Below are positions 45,142-54,650 of a stretch of DNA of 64,000 nucleotides, piece after piece. Positions within the stretch are counted from its first letter, which is position 1. Each line of letters starts with the position of its first letter. The notes below the pieces were generated by a model. The model had not been told where the DNA came from and did not search any database. It was given only the letters and a program-made list of their open reading frames with translations. Source of the stretch: Mariniphaga sp041684965 (lineage in GTDB: Bacteria; Bacteroidota; Bacteroidia; Bacteroidales; Prolixibacteraceae). The stretch lies in NCBI GenBank assembly GCA_041684965.1, contig JAWLGR010000023.1, forward strand, positions 9,174-73,173, given 5' to 3'. The translations under genes and the position numbers were made by a program.

Positions 45142-46917
45142 TTAATGGTTGTGTCCTGCGACTGCAGGAGTTCCGTTACTATCCTTCTTTTTATACACAG
45201 CCTGTCCTTTTCTGTAGGTTTCCTGTACCTCACCACACCGAAGCATCATATCCCCAAAATACGGGTTTAGTATTTCATCCGATTCGCTCAACCAGTATGC
45301 TCCCTCATCGTCGAAGGCCATGGGACAGAACTGCCTGTAAACTCTGTCAATTTCAAGCCCGAATGATTCGGTCATTTCAATAATATGATTTGAAAGTGTA
45401 TTGAAATGTATTCTTTGTTCTTCAATATCTGTAGTGGCGGCAATCATTTTACCTGCTTCCTGCATTGGTTTTAGAAGCATCATCCAGTGATCATGGGCAG
45501 GACCATCCAATAAGGTCATATCTGTACGGGCAAGTGCTTCATTCATTTTTGAAGCTGTTTTTGAGGCTGTTTCAGGATCATCGTTTACCAGTGCATTTTT
45601 TACCTCAAAATAGGACCGGGCAAACCCGGTAATCTGTTCGCGGAATTTCTGCACCACCTCCATGGTTTTGCTTTCCGGCCGCATCATCATACTTGGTTTT
45701 CCCGAAAGCTGGGCTGCTGCATCAATGCTGAATGTGCCGCTGACTGCAATTTCTTCACCTTCCTCCAGTCCTTCCTCAACAATAAAATTATCTCCAAGTG
45801 AGGGACCAAGTGTCACTTCCCTCATATTAAACTGAATACTTTGTTCCGATGTGTTTTTTACATACACCAGAGAACGTTTGCCAGTCCACATTACAGCAGT
45901 TTTGGGAACGGTCACGGTTCCTTCTTCAGCCTTCAGTTTTGATTCCACAATTCCGGATACGAACATCTCAGGTCTGAGCCGCTGTCCACTGTTTGAGATT
46001 TCAACTCTGGCCTGTGCCACACGTGTCCGGGGATTAATAACGGGTGAGACCCATGAAATGGTCCCCTCGAAGGATTCCCCGGGAAGCGACTGAACCGTAA
46101 ACTGAATTTGGTCACCTCTTTTAATCCATTGCATGTCCTGTTCATATACATCAAACAATACCCAGACTCTTGAGAGATTTGCAATTTCATAGATCGTCTG
46201 TCCTCTGTCAACATAATCCCCCTGGTTTACCATTTTGGCGGTCACATATCCAGATGCATCGGCCATGATATCAAAAGTCCCGGAAGGGGTTTCCGATTGC
46301 AGAATCTGATCAATTTGCTGATCCGACAATTTCCAGTTCTTCAGCTTCCCGCGCGCTGCCTGAAACAATTGTGGCTGCGATTCCCTGATTCGGGCGGCTT
46401 CAAAAAGCTCTTCCTGTGCGGTTACCAGCTGGGGAGAATAAATAGAGGCAATAGGTTGACCTTGTTTTACATATTCACCGGTGAAGTTTACTGCAAGGTC
46501 TTCAATTCTGCCAGGTATATGTGAAGTCTGAGAAACAACCCGTCGTTCATCTGGCAGTACTTTCCCATTTAGTCTTACTTTTTTAACCGGTTCGGATTTT
46601 CCCACAACGGTTGTTCTTATATTTGCCAGTTGCATGGCTGTGGGCGACATACTGATGGCTGTTGGGTCGGCACCTTCCTGTGAATCATCTTCAAGGGGGA
46701 TCAGATCCATGCCGCATATGGGGCAGTCGCCCGGTTCCGGTTGCCTTATTTGGGGGTGCATGGAGCAGGTCCAGGTGGTTTCACCTGCTGCATCTTCAAC
46801 AAGGTCATGATGGTGATCGGCTTCAGTGCCGGAGCTTCCAAACATTAGCCATCCTGCAAGCAACCCTATCAGAAGGGTGACTGCGGCAATAATTAAAGTT
46901 TTTTTATCTGTTTTCAT
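45142..46917 (-). CDS. cusB: CusB-type efflux adaptor with heavy-metal binding and DUF3347-like domains
   Basis: 591 aa. An N-terminal membrane anchor (residues 1-28) precedes a metal-binding motif TWTCSMHPQIRQPEPGDCPICGMDLIPL (residues 49-76; C-x2-M-H and C-x2-C-G-M). Then come barrel-sandwich/lipoyl and membrane-proximal domains (e.g. VLPDERRVVSQTSHIPGRIEDL near 115). After about residue 430 a DUF3347-like region follows, ending with HCx- and Met-rich stretches (YRQFCPMAFDDEGAYWL). It links CusA to the TolC channel and passes Cu/Ag. Its start overlaps the TolC gene by 14 bp. Confidence 0.88.
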   Translation of the reverse strand: MKTDKKTLIIAAVTLLIGLLAGWLMFGSSGTEADHHHDLVEDAAGETTWTCSMHPQIRQPEPGDCPICGMDLIPLEDDSQEGADPTAISMSPTAMQLANIRTTVVGKSEPVKKVRLNGKVLPDERRVVSQTSHIPGRIEDLAVNFTGEYVKQGQPIASIYSPQLVTAQEELFEAARIRESQPQLFQAARGKLKNWKLSDQQIDQILQSETPSGTFDIMADASGYVTAKMVNQGDYVDRGQTIYEIANLSRVWVLFDVYEQDMQWIKRGDQIQFTVQSLPGESFEGTISWVSPVINPRTRVAQARVEISNSGQRLRPEMFVSGIVESKLKAEEGTVTVPKTAVMWTGKRSLVYVKNTSEQSIQFNMREVTLGPSLGDNFIVEEGLEEGEEIAVSGTFSIDAAAQLSGKPSMMMRPESKTMEVVQKFREQITGFARSYFEVKNALVNDDPETASKTASKMNEALARTDMTLLDGPAHDHWMMLLKPMQEAGKMIAATTDIEEQRIHFNTLSNHIIEMTESFGLEIDRVYRQFCPMAFDDEGAYWLSESDEILNPYFGDMMLRCGEVQETYRKGQAVYKKKDSNGTPAVAGHNH

Positions 46918-48154
46918 CGCTATGGATTGTTTTTGCTGTTAAATAATTTATTCTTTCCTGTGCAACAACCAGTTCGATCTGTGCCGAGACTTTTTCCTTT
47001 TCATACTGAAGGAGTTGTTGCTGCATTCTAAGAACTTCTTCAAAATCGCTTCCTGAATTGCTGTATGATCTAAACAGCAGGTTCAACGACTGGCGGGTAG
47101 TCAGAATCTGCTGGTTGAACAGGTCAATCATTTTTAATTGTTGCCTGATATCAGTCAGGGCCATGCTGTAATCGGATGACAACATGTTCAGGGAGTTTTC
47201 AATCTGATGGGCATAACTTTCCTGCATCAGCAGTGCTTCTTCCTGTGCTGCCTTATATTTTCCCCTGTACAGCGGGATGCTCATGGTTACCATGGGCATC
47301 AAAGCACCTTTGCTTTGTACAGGAGAACCCATATCCGGTTGCATGTTCATTCTCATATAATCCAGACCGATCCCTATATTTGGAAGCCCCTGCTTCCGGG
47401 CCACTTCACGTTTTATTCCGCTGGCCTGGTATCTCAAATCCAGTTCCTGCAGACGGGGATTATTCCTCATTAGAGAGTCCCGGTTAAAATCCGTCACTGG
47501 ATTTTTAGTATACAGGGAATCAGGGATTCTCACAGTTTCATCTTCCCTGCGGTTAAGCAGGTTATTAAAGATTGCCAGAAGTGATTCTTCCCGGTCATCC
47601 ATCAGGGATAGTCGTGTTTGTGCATCTTTAAGCATGATGTCGGCCCGAAGCACATCCACCATTGGTCCAGTGCCATTTTCAAAATTTCGGGTGGCAATAT
47701 TTTTATACGAGTCAAGGATACCTATATTTTCCTTTTCAATTTCCCGGAACCGGTTCACCTCGTACAATGGATACCAGGCCGCCGCTACCTGGAAATAAAG
47801 GTTATTGCGCTGGTCGATAAAATTTTGATAATGTGCTTCAGCAAGCAGGGCAGCTTCATCGCCTCTTGCCCGTAAGGTGCCGAACCAGGGAAACATCTGA
47901 CTTAGCGACACCCTTGCTTTTTCCATACCGGGCATGGTTTCGGTGGGCAATACGGTAAAACCTGCCATCAGCATAGGATCGGGCAGGGTTTTTACCTGCG
48001 GAATACGTTCCAGGGCTGCTTCAAACTGCCGGGAACTGGCTTTTAGCACCGGATTATTTTCAGCAGCTATTTTTAAATATTCATCCGGTACCTGGGCATA
48101 CCCGCCCGGGAATGCCAGTGTGAAAATGAATAGGACGATTATTAATATTTTCAT
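46904..48154 (-). CDS. TolC-family outer-membrane efflux channel (CusC-like)
   Basis: 416 aa with a signal peptide (residues 1-20, ending GGYA). Long helices with coiled-coil character carry the duplicated TolC pattern; each half contains ALxEAxxxxxxx-type heptads, and beta strands flank them (MAGFTVLP near 62, MVTMSIPLYRGKY near 288). It forms the outer-membrane exit of the CusCBA pump. The stop overlaps cusB by 14 bp, and its start overlaps cusA by 4 bp, so the three genes are translated together. Confidence 0.86.
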   Translation of the reverse strand: MKILIIVLFIFTLAFPGGYAQVPDEYLKIAAENNPVLKASSRQFEAALERIPQVKTLPDPMLMAGFTVLPTETMPGMEKARVSLSQMFPWFGTLRARGDEAALLAEAHYQNFIDQRNNLYFQVAAAWYPLYEVNRFREIEKENIGILDSYKNIATRNFENGTGPMVDVLRADIMLKDAQTRLSLMDDREESLLAIFNNLLNRREDETVRIPDSLYTKNPVTDFNRDSLMRNNPRLQELDLRYQASGIKREVARKQGLPNIGIGLDYMRMNMQPDMGSPVQSKGALMPMVTMSIPLYRGKYKAAQEEALLMQESYAHQIENSLNMLSSDYSMALTDIRQQLKMIDLFNQQILTTRQSLNLLFRSYSNSGSDFEEVLRMQQQLLQYEKEKVSAQIELVVAQERINYLTAKTIHSDENR

Positions 48155-51100
48155 GGCTGTATTTTTTTTACTTTCTGTTCCTCACGTAATGCATAGAGTG
48201 TAGGTACAATAAAATAGGTAATTGCTGCCACCACCATTCCACCAAAAGCCGGGATAGCCATAGGGATCATGATGTCGGCTCCACGTCCGGTTGAAGTAAG
48301 TATAGGCAGCAAGGCTATTATTGTGGTTGCCGAGGTCATTACCGCAGGCTTTATCCGGCGCTGCCCGGCCTCAATAACAGCAGCACGCACACCCTTCAGA
48401 TTATCGGTTTTATTTCGGGCAAAACTTTGATCCAGGTAGGTTCCCATTACAACACCATCATCGGTAGCCAGCCCGAAGAGTGCTATAAAGCCTACCCATA
48501 CAGCCACACTCAGGTTTACCGTGCCCATCTGGAACAAATCCCTCATATTGGTTCCGAAAAGAGAGAAGTTGGCAAACCCTTCCTGTCCGTATAGCCACAG
48601 CATGATAAACCCGCCGCTGAAGGCCATGGCGACCCCTGAAAAGATCATGAGCGACGTTGTAACGGATTTAAACTGAAAGTACAGAATCAGAAAAATGATT
48701 ACCAGTACAAGCGGAACAATCAGCGACAGGCGTTTTTCAGCACGTACCTGGTTTTCGTAGCTGCCCGAAAAGTTGTAGCTTATTCCGGCAGGGACTATCA
48801 ATTCACCTGCATCAATCTGTGCCTGTATGGCTGCCCGGGCATCCTCCACCACCGTTACTTCAGCAAATCCTTCGTTCCGGTCGAACAGTACATACCCGAC
48901 CAGGAATGTTTCTTCACTTTTTATCATTTGGGGTCCCTTAACGTATTCAAATTCTACTATTTGTCCAAGTGGAATCTGGATTCCTGTGGGAGTTGAAATC
49001 AAAATATTTCCCAGCATTTCAGGATCATCACGGAGTTCACGCGGGTATCGTACCCTGACCGGGAACCGTTCACGCCCTTCAACAGTATAGGTGATGCTCA
49101 TGCCTCCCACAGCCGTTTCAATTACCTGTTGCACATCTTCAACATTTAATCCGAAGCGTGCAATTTCGTCGCGGTTGATATTAAAATGAATATATGGTTT
49201 TCCAACAATGCGGTCGGCGAATACTGCTTCCCTTTTTACCGACGGTACATTTTGCAATATATTTTCCAGTTCCAGGCCAAACTGTTCAATTGTGGTCAGG
49301 TCAGGACCATATACTTTGATGCCCATGGGTGCACGCATACCTGTTTGAAGCATGACCAGGCGTGTTTCAATGGGTTGCAGCCTTGGTGCTGAGGTTACTC
49401 CGGGAATCCGGGTAACCCGTACAATTTCATTCCAGATGTCGCCGGGAGAGTTGATATGAGGCCTCCAGTTGCGGAAATAGTTCCCTCTTTTATCGGGAAT
49501 TAAATCGGTCCTTGAAATATTCCGCTCTAGAGCTGCCTCATTGGAGAGGGTATCGCCCGAAGCGAGTATGAACCGGTTGTCCCTGTCGGTTTCAAACCGT
49601 ATCCGGTGGCCCCTTTCATTGAGCATATATTCCGGCTTGTAATTAATTACATTTTCATACATAGAGATGGGAGCGGGGTCAAGTGCCGATTCTGCTCTGC
49701 CAAGTTTTCCTACTGTCAGCTCCACTTCAGGAATTCCTGTTACCAGCATATCCAGCTGAGCCAGTACTTTCCGGTTGAATTCCATACCTGAATGAGGCAT
49801 CGATGTTGGCATCAGCAGAAAGCTGCCTTCATCAAGTGATGGCATAAACTCCTTGCCGATGCCGGGAAAGGTATGAATCATAGCTGACCATGCGTTGGAG
49901 GTTCTTATGTTTACATTAAGCCGGTCGAATCCATTGGCAACGAATCCGAAGATTGAATTGAACCCCATCCAGATGACTGCTCCCCAAAGAATGAGAACAG
50001 AAGGAATAGCCAGGAAAACTGCTTTGTGGTTCAGGCACCATTTGAGTATTGGTTTATAAAAATACTCCAGTATGCTGAAAAATCCCAGAATTAAACCTAC
50101 CAGCAATGCCACAAACAGAATATTCAACGTAAGGCTTCGGGCCGCTCCCAAAGGCATCCAGTAGTTGCCCAGGAGCCAGATTACACCCAGACCTGCAATA
50201 ATTAACCCGGAATACTTTAACAGAAGGTGATACCATTTCAAGTCTTGTCTGTCATGGGGTAAATAAAATTCCTGCAGCAATCCGGTTGCCCCAAAAAGTA
50301 TTAACAATACCCCACTCCAGATAGCCCCTATGAAAAGGGCAATTATTCCTGTAAGGATCAGCACCGGGTGTATCAAACGGGCAAAAGTTTTATTTTTTAT
50401 CCGTGCACCAAAAAACCAGTGGGCAAATGTGGGCAGGATGAACAGGGCCACAATTAAGGCAGCAACCAGGGCAAATGTTTTGGTAAAAGCCAGCGGACCA
50501 AACAATTTACCTTCGGCAGCCTGCATCGTGAAAACAGGAATGAAGCTGACGATTGTGGTGGAAACGGCAGTCAGGATGGCCGTGGCCACTTCGGATGCTC
50601 CTTTATAAACGGTGTCGATGAGTTTTTGCCCCGGTGGTGCTTCATCCATATGTTTGACAATATTTTCAGACAGGATGATACCCAGATCGACCATTGTTCC
50701 AATGGCAATCGCAATCCCCGACAGTGCGACAATATTGGCATCCACGCCTGCATAACGCATGGTAATAAATACCATAAGCACAGCGATGGGCAGCAGGCTG
50801 GATATAAGTATGGAAGCCCTGAGGTTGTATATCATTACAATGATAACCAGGATGGTTATCAGAATCTGGAGAGAAAGGGCTTCTTCCAGGGTTCCCAGCG
50901 TTTCATTAATCAATTGGGTCCGGTCGTAGAAAGGCACTATTGTGAGCTGGCTTTCCACTCCATTGGGCAATACTTTTGAAGGCAATCCGGGAGAAATTTC
51001 ATTTATCTTTTCCTTCACATTGTTTATGACCTGTAGGGGATTTGATCCATACCGGGCAACCACCACACCGCCAACGACTTCTGCACCATCCTTGTCGAGT

Positions 51101-51981
51101 GCCCCCCGACGGGTAGCCGGTCCCAAACCCACCACAGCTATATCGCTTATTCTGACAGGCACATTTTCGTTTACTGCTACTACCGCTTTTTCGAGGTCTT
51201 CAACACTCCGGATATAGCCAAGGCCCCGCACCAGGTATTCTGCCTGGTTTATTTCAATGGTTTTTGCGCCTATATCACGGTTCGACTTACGCACTGCCTG
51301 GACAACATTCGATAATGGAATATTATAGGCCCTCAATGCATCGGGATTTACATCCACCTGGTATTCCCTTACAAATCCGCCAATGGATGCCACTTCCGAA
51401 ACATCCTCTGCTGCATTTAGTCCGTATTTTACGTAGAAGTCCTGGACGGCCCTTATTTCGTGCAAATCCCATCCGCCGGTAGGATTACCGTTCTTATCCC
51501 GGCCTTCGAGGGTATACCAGAACACCTGTCCCAAGGCTGTTGCGTCGGGGCCCAGAGTTGGCTGTACCCCAGCGGGAAGCAATCCGGAGGGCAGTGAGTT
51601 CAGCTTCTCAAGGATGCGTGAACGGGACCAGTAAAATTCCACATCCTCATCAAAGATTATATAAATGCTGGAAAAGCCAAAGATGGAAGAACTGCGGATG
51701 GATTTTACACCCGGTATACCCAAAAGTGAGGTTGTCAGTGGATAGGATATCTGATCTTCAATATCCTGGGGAGAACGGCCCATCCATTCCGTAAAAACAA
51801 TCTGCTGGTTTTCGCCAATATCAGGTATCGCATCAACCGGTACAGGGTCGGAAGGAAGGAATTCGGTATCCCAACCAAATGGAGATGTAATGATTCCCCA
51901 ACCAACAAAAAGAGTAAGGATCAACACCGTGACCAGCTTGTTTTCAAGAAAAAAACGTATTAATTTATTCAACATCGTCAA
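48151..51981 (-). CDS. cusA: CusA/CzcA-type heavy-metal RND efflux pump with extra membrane insertion
   Basis: 1276 aa, about 230 longer than E. coli CusA (1047 aa). Standard RND parts are visible: PDIGENQQIVFTEWMGRSPQDIEDQIS pore region near 50, the TM4 segment IAIAIGTMVDLGIILSEN (Asp of the proton relay) near 425, and a C-terminal porter with ATDDGVVMGTYLDQSF near 1180. The extra length is mostly in residues about 530-700, with three or four added hydrophobic segments (e.g. ILTGIIALFIGAIWSGVLLILFG). This places it in the HME group exporting Cu/Ag-type ions, although substrate remains inferred. First gene of the cusA-tolC-cusB-hma operon. Confidence 0.9.
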   Translation of the reverse strand: MTMLNKLIRFFLENKLVTVLILTLFVGWGIITSPFGWDTEFLPSDPVPVDAIPDIGENQQIVFTEWMGRSPQDIEDQISYPLTTSLLGIPGVKSIRSSSIFGFSSIYIIFDEDVEFYWSRSRILEKLNSLPSGLLPAGVQPTLGPDATALGQVFWYTLEGRDKNGNPTGGWDLHEIRAVQDFYVKYGLNAAEDVSEVASIGGFVREYQVDVNPDALRAYNIPLSNVVQAVRKSNRDIGAKTIEINQAEYLVRGLGYIRSVEDLEKAVVAVNENVPVRISDIAVVGLGPATRRGALDKDGAEVVGGVVVARYGSNPLQVINNVKEKINEISPGLPSKVLPNGVESQLTIVPFYDRTQLINETLGTLEEALSLQILITILVIIVMIYNLRASILISSLLPIAVLMVFITMRYAGVDANIVALSGIAIAIGTMVDLGIILSENIVKHMDEAPPGQKLIDTVYKGASEVATAILTAVSTTIVSFIPVFTMQAAEGKLFGPLAFTKTFALVAALIVALFILPTFAHWFFGARIKNKTFARLIHPVLILTGIIALFIGAIWSGVLLILFGATGLLQEFYLPHDRQDLKWYHLLLKYSGLIIAGLGVIWLLGNYWMPLGAARSLTLNILFVALLVGLILGFFSILEYFYKPILKWCLNHKAVFLAIPSVLILWGAVIWMGFNSIFGFVANGFDRLNVNIRTSNAWSAMIHTFPGIGKEFMPSLDEGSFLLMPTSMPHSGMEFNRKVLAQLDMLVTGIPEVELTVGKLGRAESALDPAPISMYENVINYKPEYMLNERGHRIRFETDRDNRFILASGDTLSNEAALERNISRTDLIPDKRGNYFRNWRPHINSPGDIWNEIVRVTRIPGVTSAPRLQPIETRLVMLQTGMRAPMGIKVYGPDLTTIEQFGLELENILQNVPSVKREAVFADRIVGKPYIHFNINRDEIARFGLNVEDVQQVIETAVGGMSITYTVEGRERFPVRVRYPRELRDDPEMLGNILISTPTGIQIPLGQIVEFEYVKGPQMIKSEETFLVGYVLFDRNEGFAEVTVVEDARAAIQAQIDAGELIVPAGISYNFSGSYENQVRAEKRLSLIVPLVLVIIFLILYFQFKSVTTSLMIFSGVAMAFSGGFIMLWLYGQEGFANFSLFGTNMRDLFQMGTVNLSVAVWVGFIALFGLATDDGVVMGTYLDQSFARNKTDNLKGVRAAVIEAGQRRIKPAVMTSATTIIALLPILTSTGRGADIMIPMAIPAFGGMVVAAITYFIVPTLYALREEQKVKKIQP

Positions 51982-52074
51982 TATCAGTTATGATTTTAGT
52001 ATTCATTTTACCATAGTATGCCTGTGGCTTACCGGTGAATGGCACCACAGCAATTCTGCAATGAACACGTTAAA

Positions 52075-52449
52075 TCATAAGAGATAAGCCTGTTTTAGCG
52101 AAAGGAATGTTCGGCTGTCGGGTGGAGAGGGTGGTTTTCGTACTGTAAATGCGGTACAATCATCACTGACTGACTCCCTGAAGATGTGCTGCCATACAAT
52201 GGAGGCAATCAGATTAATTTGGACAGAAGGGGGTATTTGAGCAGTATTCGATGGCTGAAATTCTTCATCCAGCTGAATAAATTCAGCCTCATTATGGCAG
52301 CAGGAGCCATCGTCACAGCACGATTCTGCATCAGTAAAGAGAGTGGTTGAAATCAGGAATTCATTGCAGAAATGTTTTGAAACAGCCATACCGGTTGTTG
52401 CAGTAAGCAACAAAAGGGAAATGATTATATGACTTGCTTTTGTAAACAT
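52075..52449 (-). CDS. Small Cys-rich secreted protein (HYC_CC_PP-like)
   Basis: 124 aa with a signal peptide (residues 1-24). The mature protein contains HFC (near 26), a Cys cluster SCCDDGSCC (near 43-51) and a PPSPPDSR stretch near 108, matching the HYC_CC_PP pattern I recall for Bacteroidota proteins near copper genes. Cysteines suggest metal binding. It lies 93 bp upstream of cusA on the same strand and is likely the leader gene of the cus operon. Family assignment is from memory. Confidence 0.55.
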   Translation of the reverse strand: MFTKASHIIISLLLLTATTGMAVSKHFCNEFLISTTLFTDAESCCDDGSCCHNEAEFIQLDEEFQPSNTAQIPPSVQINLIASIVWQHIFRESVSDDCTAFTVRKPPSPPDSRTFLSLKQAYLL

Positions 52450-52532
52450 ATTCTACAAAGAAACAACTAAATTACTTAAGATGTTTTATACAATTTTTAT
52501 AAAGAGTTGTAAGATTTTTGCGGTCATAATAT

Positions 52533-52976
52533 TTAATTTAATTTCGGACTGCTGACCATATCCTCAAGTTCAACCTGATCTTTCATAAGATCGGCGATGG
52601 TAATCGATTGTAGGTATTGAACTATCTGGGTGTTTAATTTTCCCCAGAAACCTTTTAATGAGCAAATATTTTTTCGCTCGCAGGCATAGTCGGGCGAAAC
52701 ACAATCAATAACACATATTCCAGGTTCGAAGGCGCTGTGAATATCGTATACTGTGATCTTGGAAGGATCACGCATCAGCACATATCCGCTTTTTCTTCCT
52801 GCTGCTTTTGTGACCAATCCTGCTACTTTCAAAGCGTTCATAATCTGATCGAGATACTTGTAGGAAATATCCTGGTTTTGTGCTATATCTTTCTGGTAGA
52901 TTCCGTTTTTATCCCTGTTCATGGCAATCTCCAGAACTGCCCTTACTCCATATCTTGTTTTTGTACTAAACTTCAC
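52533..52976 (-). CDS. Rrf2-family regulator with Fe-S-type cysteines
   Basis: 147 aa. The winged HTH starts KFSTKTRYGVRAVLEIA, followed by YLDQIMNALKVAGLV. The cluster-binding region has C88, C92, C99 and C105 (VIDCVSPDYACERKNICSLKG); C92-C99-C105 are close to the C-x5-C-x5-C of IscR. This suggests an Fe-S- or NO/redox-responsive repressor. It lies 58 bp downstream of a YceI gene and 83 bp upstream of the small Cys-rich gene, and could regulate either side; the target is unproven. Confidence 0.82.
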   Translation of the reverse strand: MKFSTKTRYGVRAVLEIAMNRDKNGIYQKDIAQNQDISYKYLDQIMNALKVAGLVTKAAGRKSGYVLMRDPSKITVYDIHSAFEPGICVIDCVSPDYACERKNICSLKGFWGKLNTQIVQYLQSITIADLMKDQVELEDMVSSPKLN

Positions 52977-53034
52977 TTTTAATTGGTTGAATTTACAGTT
53001 ATAATGTTTTTAAAATTAAGGAGAATCTTTAAAA

Positions 53035-53640
53035 TTATTCCGGTAACTGCTCAGTTACTTGTTCTCTGTGCTGCATTCTAAAAGCAAAGTTAATAAAAAC
53101 CTCGTCGTTCACTTTAACCGCTCCTAAAAATTTCGTAGGTGGTTCAATGTCGAAATCGGTTAGCTTCACCTGGAGTTTACCCTTAAGCATATAACCAAGA
53201 GATTCACATCCAGTAATTGTGGAGGGTACAATATAACTGTTCGAATTTCCTGCAATGGTAACTTTTGTCCTGAAATTAGTCAAGCCTGAACCTTCATCAA
53301 AATCAGCGTTTTCTCTTGGTTCTATTGTAATTTCAATAAAAGGATGCTGGCTGGCTTCAACCATGTCGTAAAAATCTTTCAGCATCCTGTGATTAGATGC
53401 TTCAAAATCATATACGTGTATCCGGATGTGATTCTCTTCAATTAAATTTTCGGAAGTTGTTTCTACTTGAGGATTTTCATTGGAGAGTCGAAATTGATTA
53501 ACGTTTGATGATCCATGAATAGAAATATAACTTCTGCATTCAGAAGGCATCGGTGTTTCATTTCCATCGGCAATAGCCGCTCTGGAATGCCAAAGAAAAG
53601 TAACAGAAAGAAAAATACTGTATGTTAATAGTTTGAGCAT
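53035..53640 (-). CDS. YceI-like periplasmic protein, divergent copy
   Basis: 201 aa with a signal peptide (residues 1-25). The body resembles YceI lipocalin-like domains, but the motifs are weaker: ISIHGSSNVNQFRLSNEN near 40, EASQHPFIEITIEP near 95 and KLTDFDIEPPTKFLGAVKVNDEVFINFAF near 160. YceI proteins bind isoprenoids in the periplasm. Its neighbour 172 bp upstream is a clearer YceI, so this is likely a diverged duplicate. Located beside an Rrf2 regulator. Confidence 0.65.
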   Translation of the reverse strand: MLKLLTYSIFLSVTFLWHSRAAIADGNETPMPSECRSYISIHGSSNVNQFRLSNENPQVETTSENLIEENHIRIHVYDFEASNHRMLKDFYDMVEASQHPFIEITIEPRENADFDEGSGLTNFRTKVTIAGNSNSYIVPSTITGCESLGYMLKGKLQVKLTDFDIEPPTKFLGAVKVNDEVFINFAFRMQHREQVTEQLPE

Positions 53641-53812
53641 GTATTGTACATGTTTATGTGAGAAAAGTTGCCTGGTATTTATTCCCAGACAACTGTTATT
53701 CTTAATTGGAATGATTCATCAGTCTATCAAATAATTTTATCAGGGGACTACCGTAAAAGGCTTTTTAGTTATGAAAATCGTTTCAAAAAATGGAAAAGCC
53801 TGATTTGAAGGA

Positions 53813-54421
53813 TTAATTGCCCCTTGTTAATTCCTCACTTGAGCGAAGAAATTCAAGATCAAATTTGACTACAACTTCGTCACCGGTTTTGATGGTTCCC
53901 ATCATAGCTGTCGGCTGATCGATATTAAAATCAGACATTTTAAGCGGTAATTCACCCTTTACTCCAAGCCTTCCAGGATTTTGGGCATCAAAATTTACCG
54001 TAACATCAACTTCTTTTGTTTCGCCTGCTATGGTGAGCAAACCTGAAATAGTACCTTTTTCTCCGTTTATAGCTTCATTTTCTTTTAGCGAAAATTTGAT
54101 TTCGGGATGTTTTTTAGTTTTAAGTGCTTCCTGAATTTTGCTGTCCATCAATCTTTTGCCACTTTTCAAGCTTTCTGCAGGAGTAGTAAACAACACCCGG
54201 GAAACCTGGGAAACGCTGTTTTGATTTACCTGTAGATTGGTTTCTGCATTAAACTCTTTAGTTTCAACCTCCCAGTCGTGCACCGTAGACGTTCCTACCA
54301 CTGTGAGTTTGCTGTTTTGAGGTTGCAGTTTATATACATCCTGTCCATTGACAGCAACTGCCATAAATGTTAATGCACTAAAAACCAGTGTGTAAAATTT
54401 TAAATTTTTCATCATCTTCAA
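53813..54421 (-). CDS. YceI-family periplasmic protein
   Basis: 202 aa with a signal peptide (residues 1-26, ending VNGQ). Typical YceI features include SKLTVVGTSTVHDWEVETKEFNAE near 38-60, TKKHPEIKFSL near 102 and the ending MSDFNIDQPTAMMGTIKTGDEVVVKFDLEF. The fold is an extended lipocalin-like barrel that binds long isoprenoids. The clearer of two adjacent YceI genes; likely monocistronic. Confidence 0.85.
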   Translation of the reverse strand: MKMMKNLKFYTLVFSALTFMAVAVNGQDVYKLQPQNSKLTVVGTSTVHDWEVETKEFNAETNLQVNQNSVSQVSRVLFTTPAESLKSGKRLMDSKIQEALKTKKHPEIKFSLKENEAINGEKGTISGLLTIAGETKEVDVTVNFDAQNPGRLGVKGELPLKMSDFNIDQPTAMMGTIKTGDEVVVKFDLEFLRSSEELTRGN

Positions 54422-54650
54422 TTTTAAATTGTATTTATTTCTATTCTACTAATCCTATTAGTTTGGTAGGACAAAAAAACAAAAAGTATTCCACTTTTTA
54501 AAGATTTAACGATAGTATTTTTCAATATCTAAGAAAAGAATCTTGCTTTTTGACATTCATCCTTAGGTTGAATGTTCACAAAAAAGATATAAATTTAAAT
54601 TTGGTTGTAATCAAATTGTTTACACTGTTTTTAATGAAAAAAGTTTCTAA

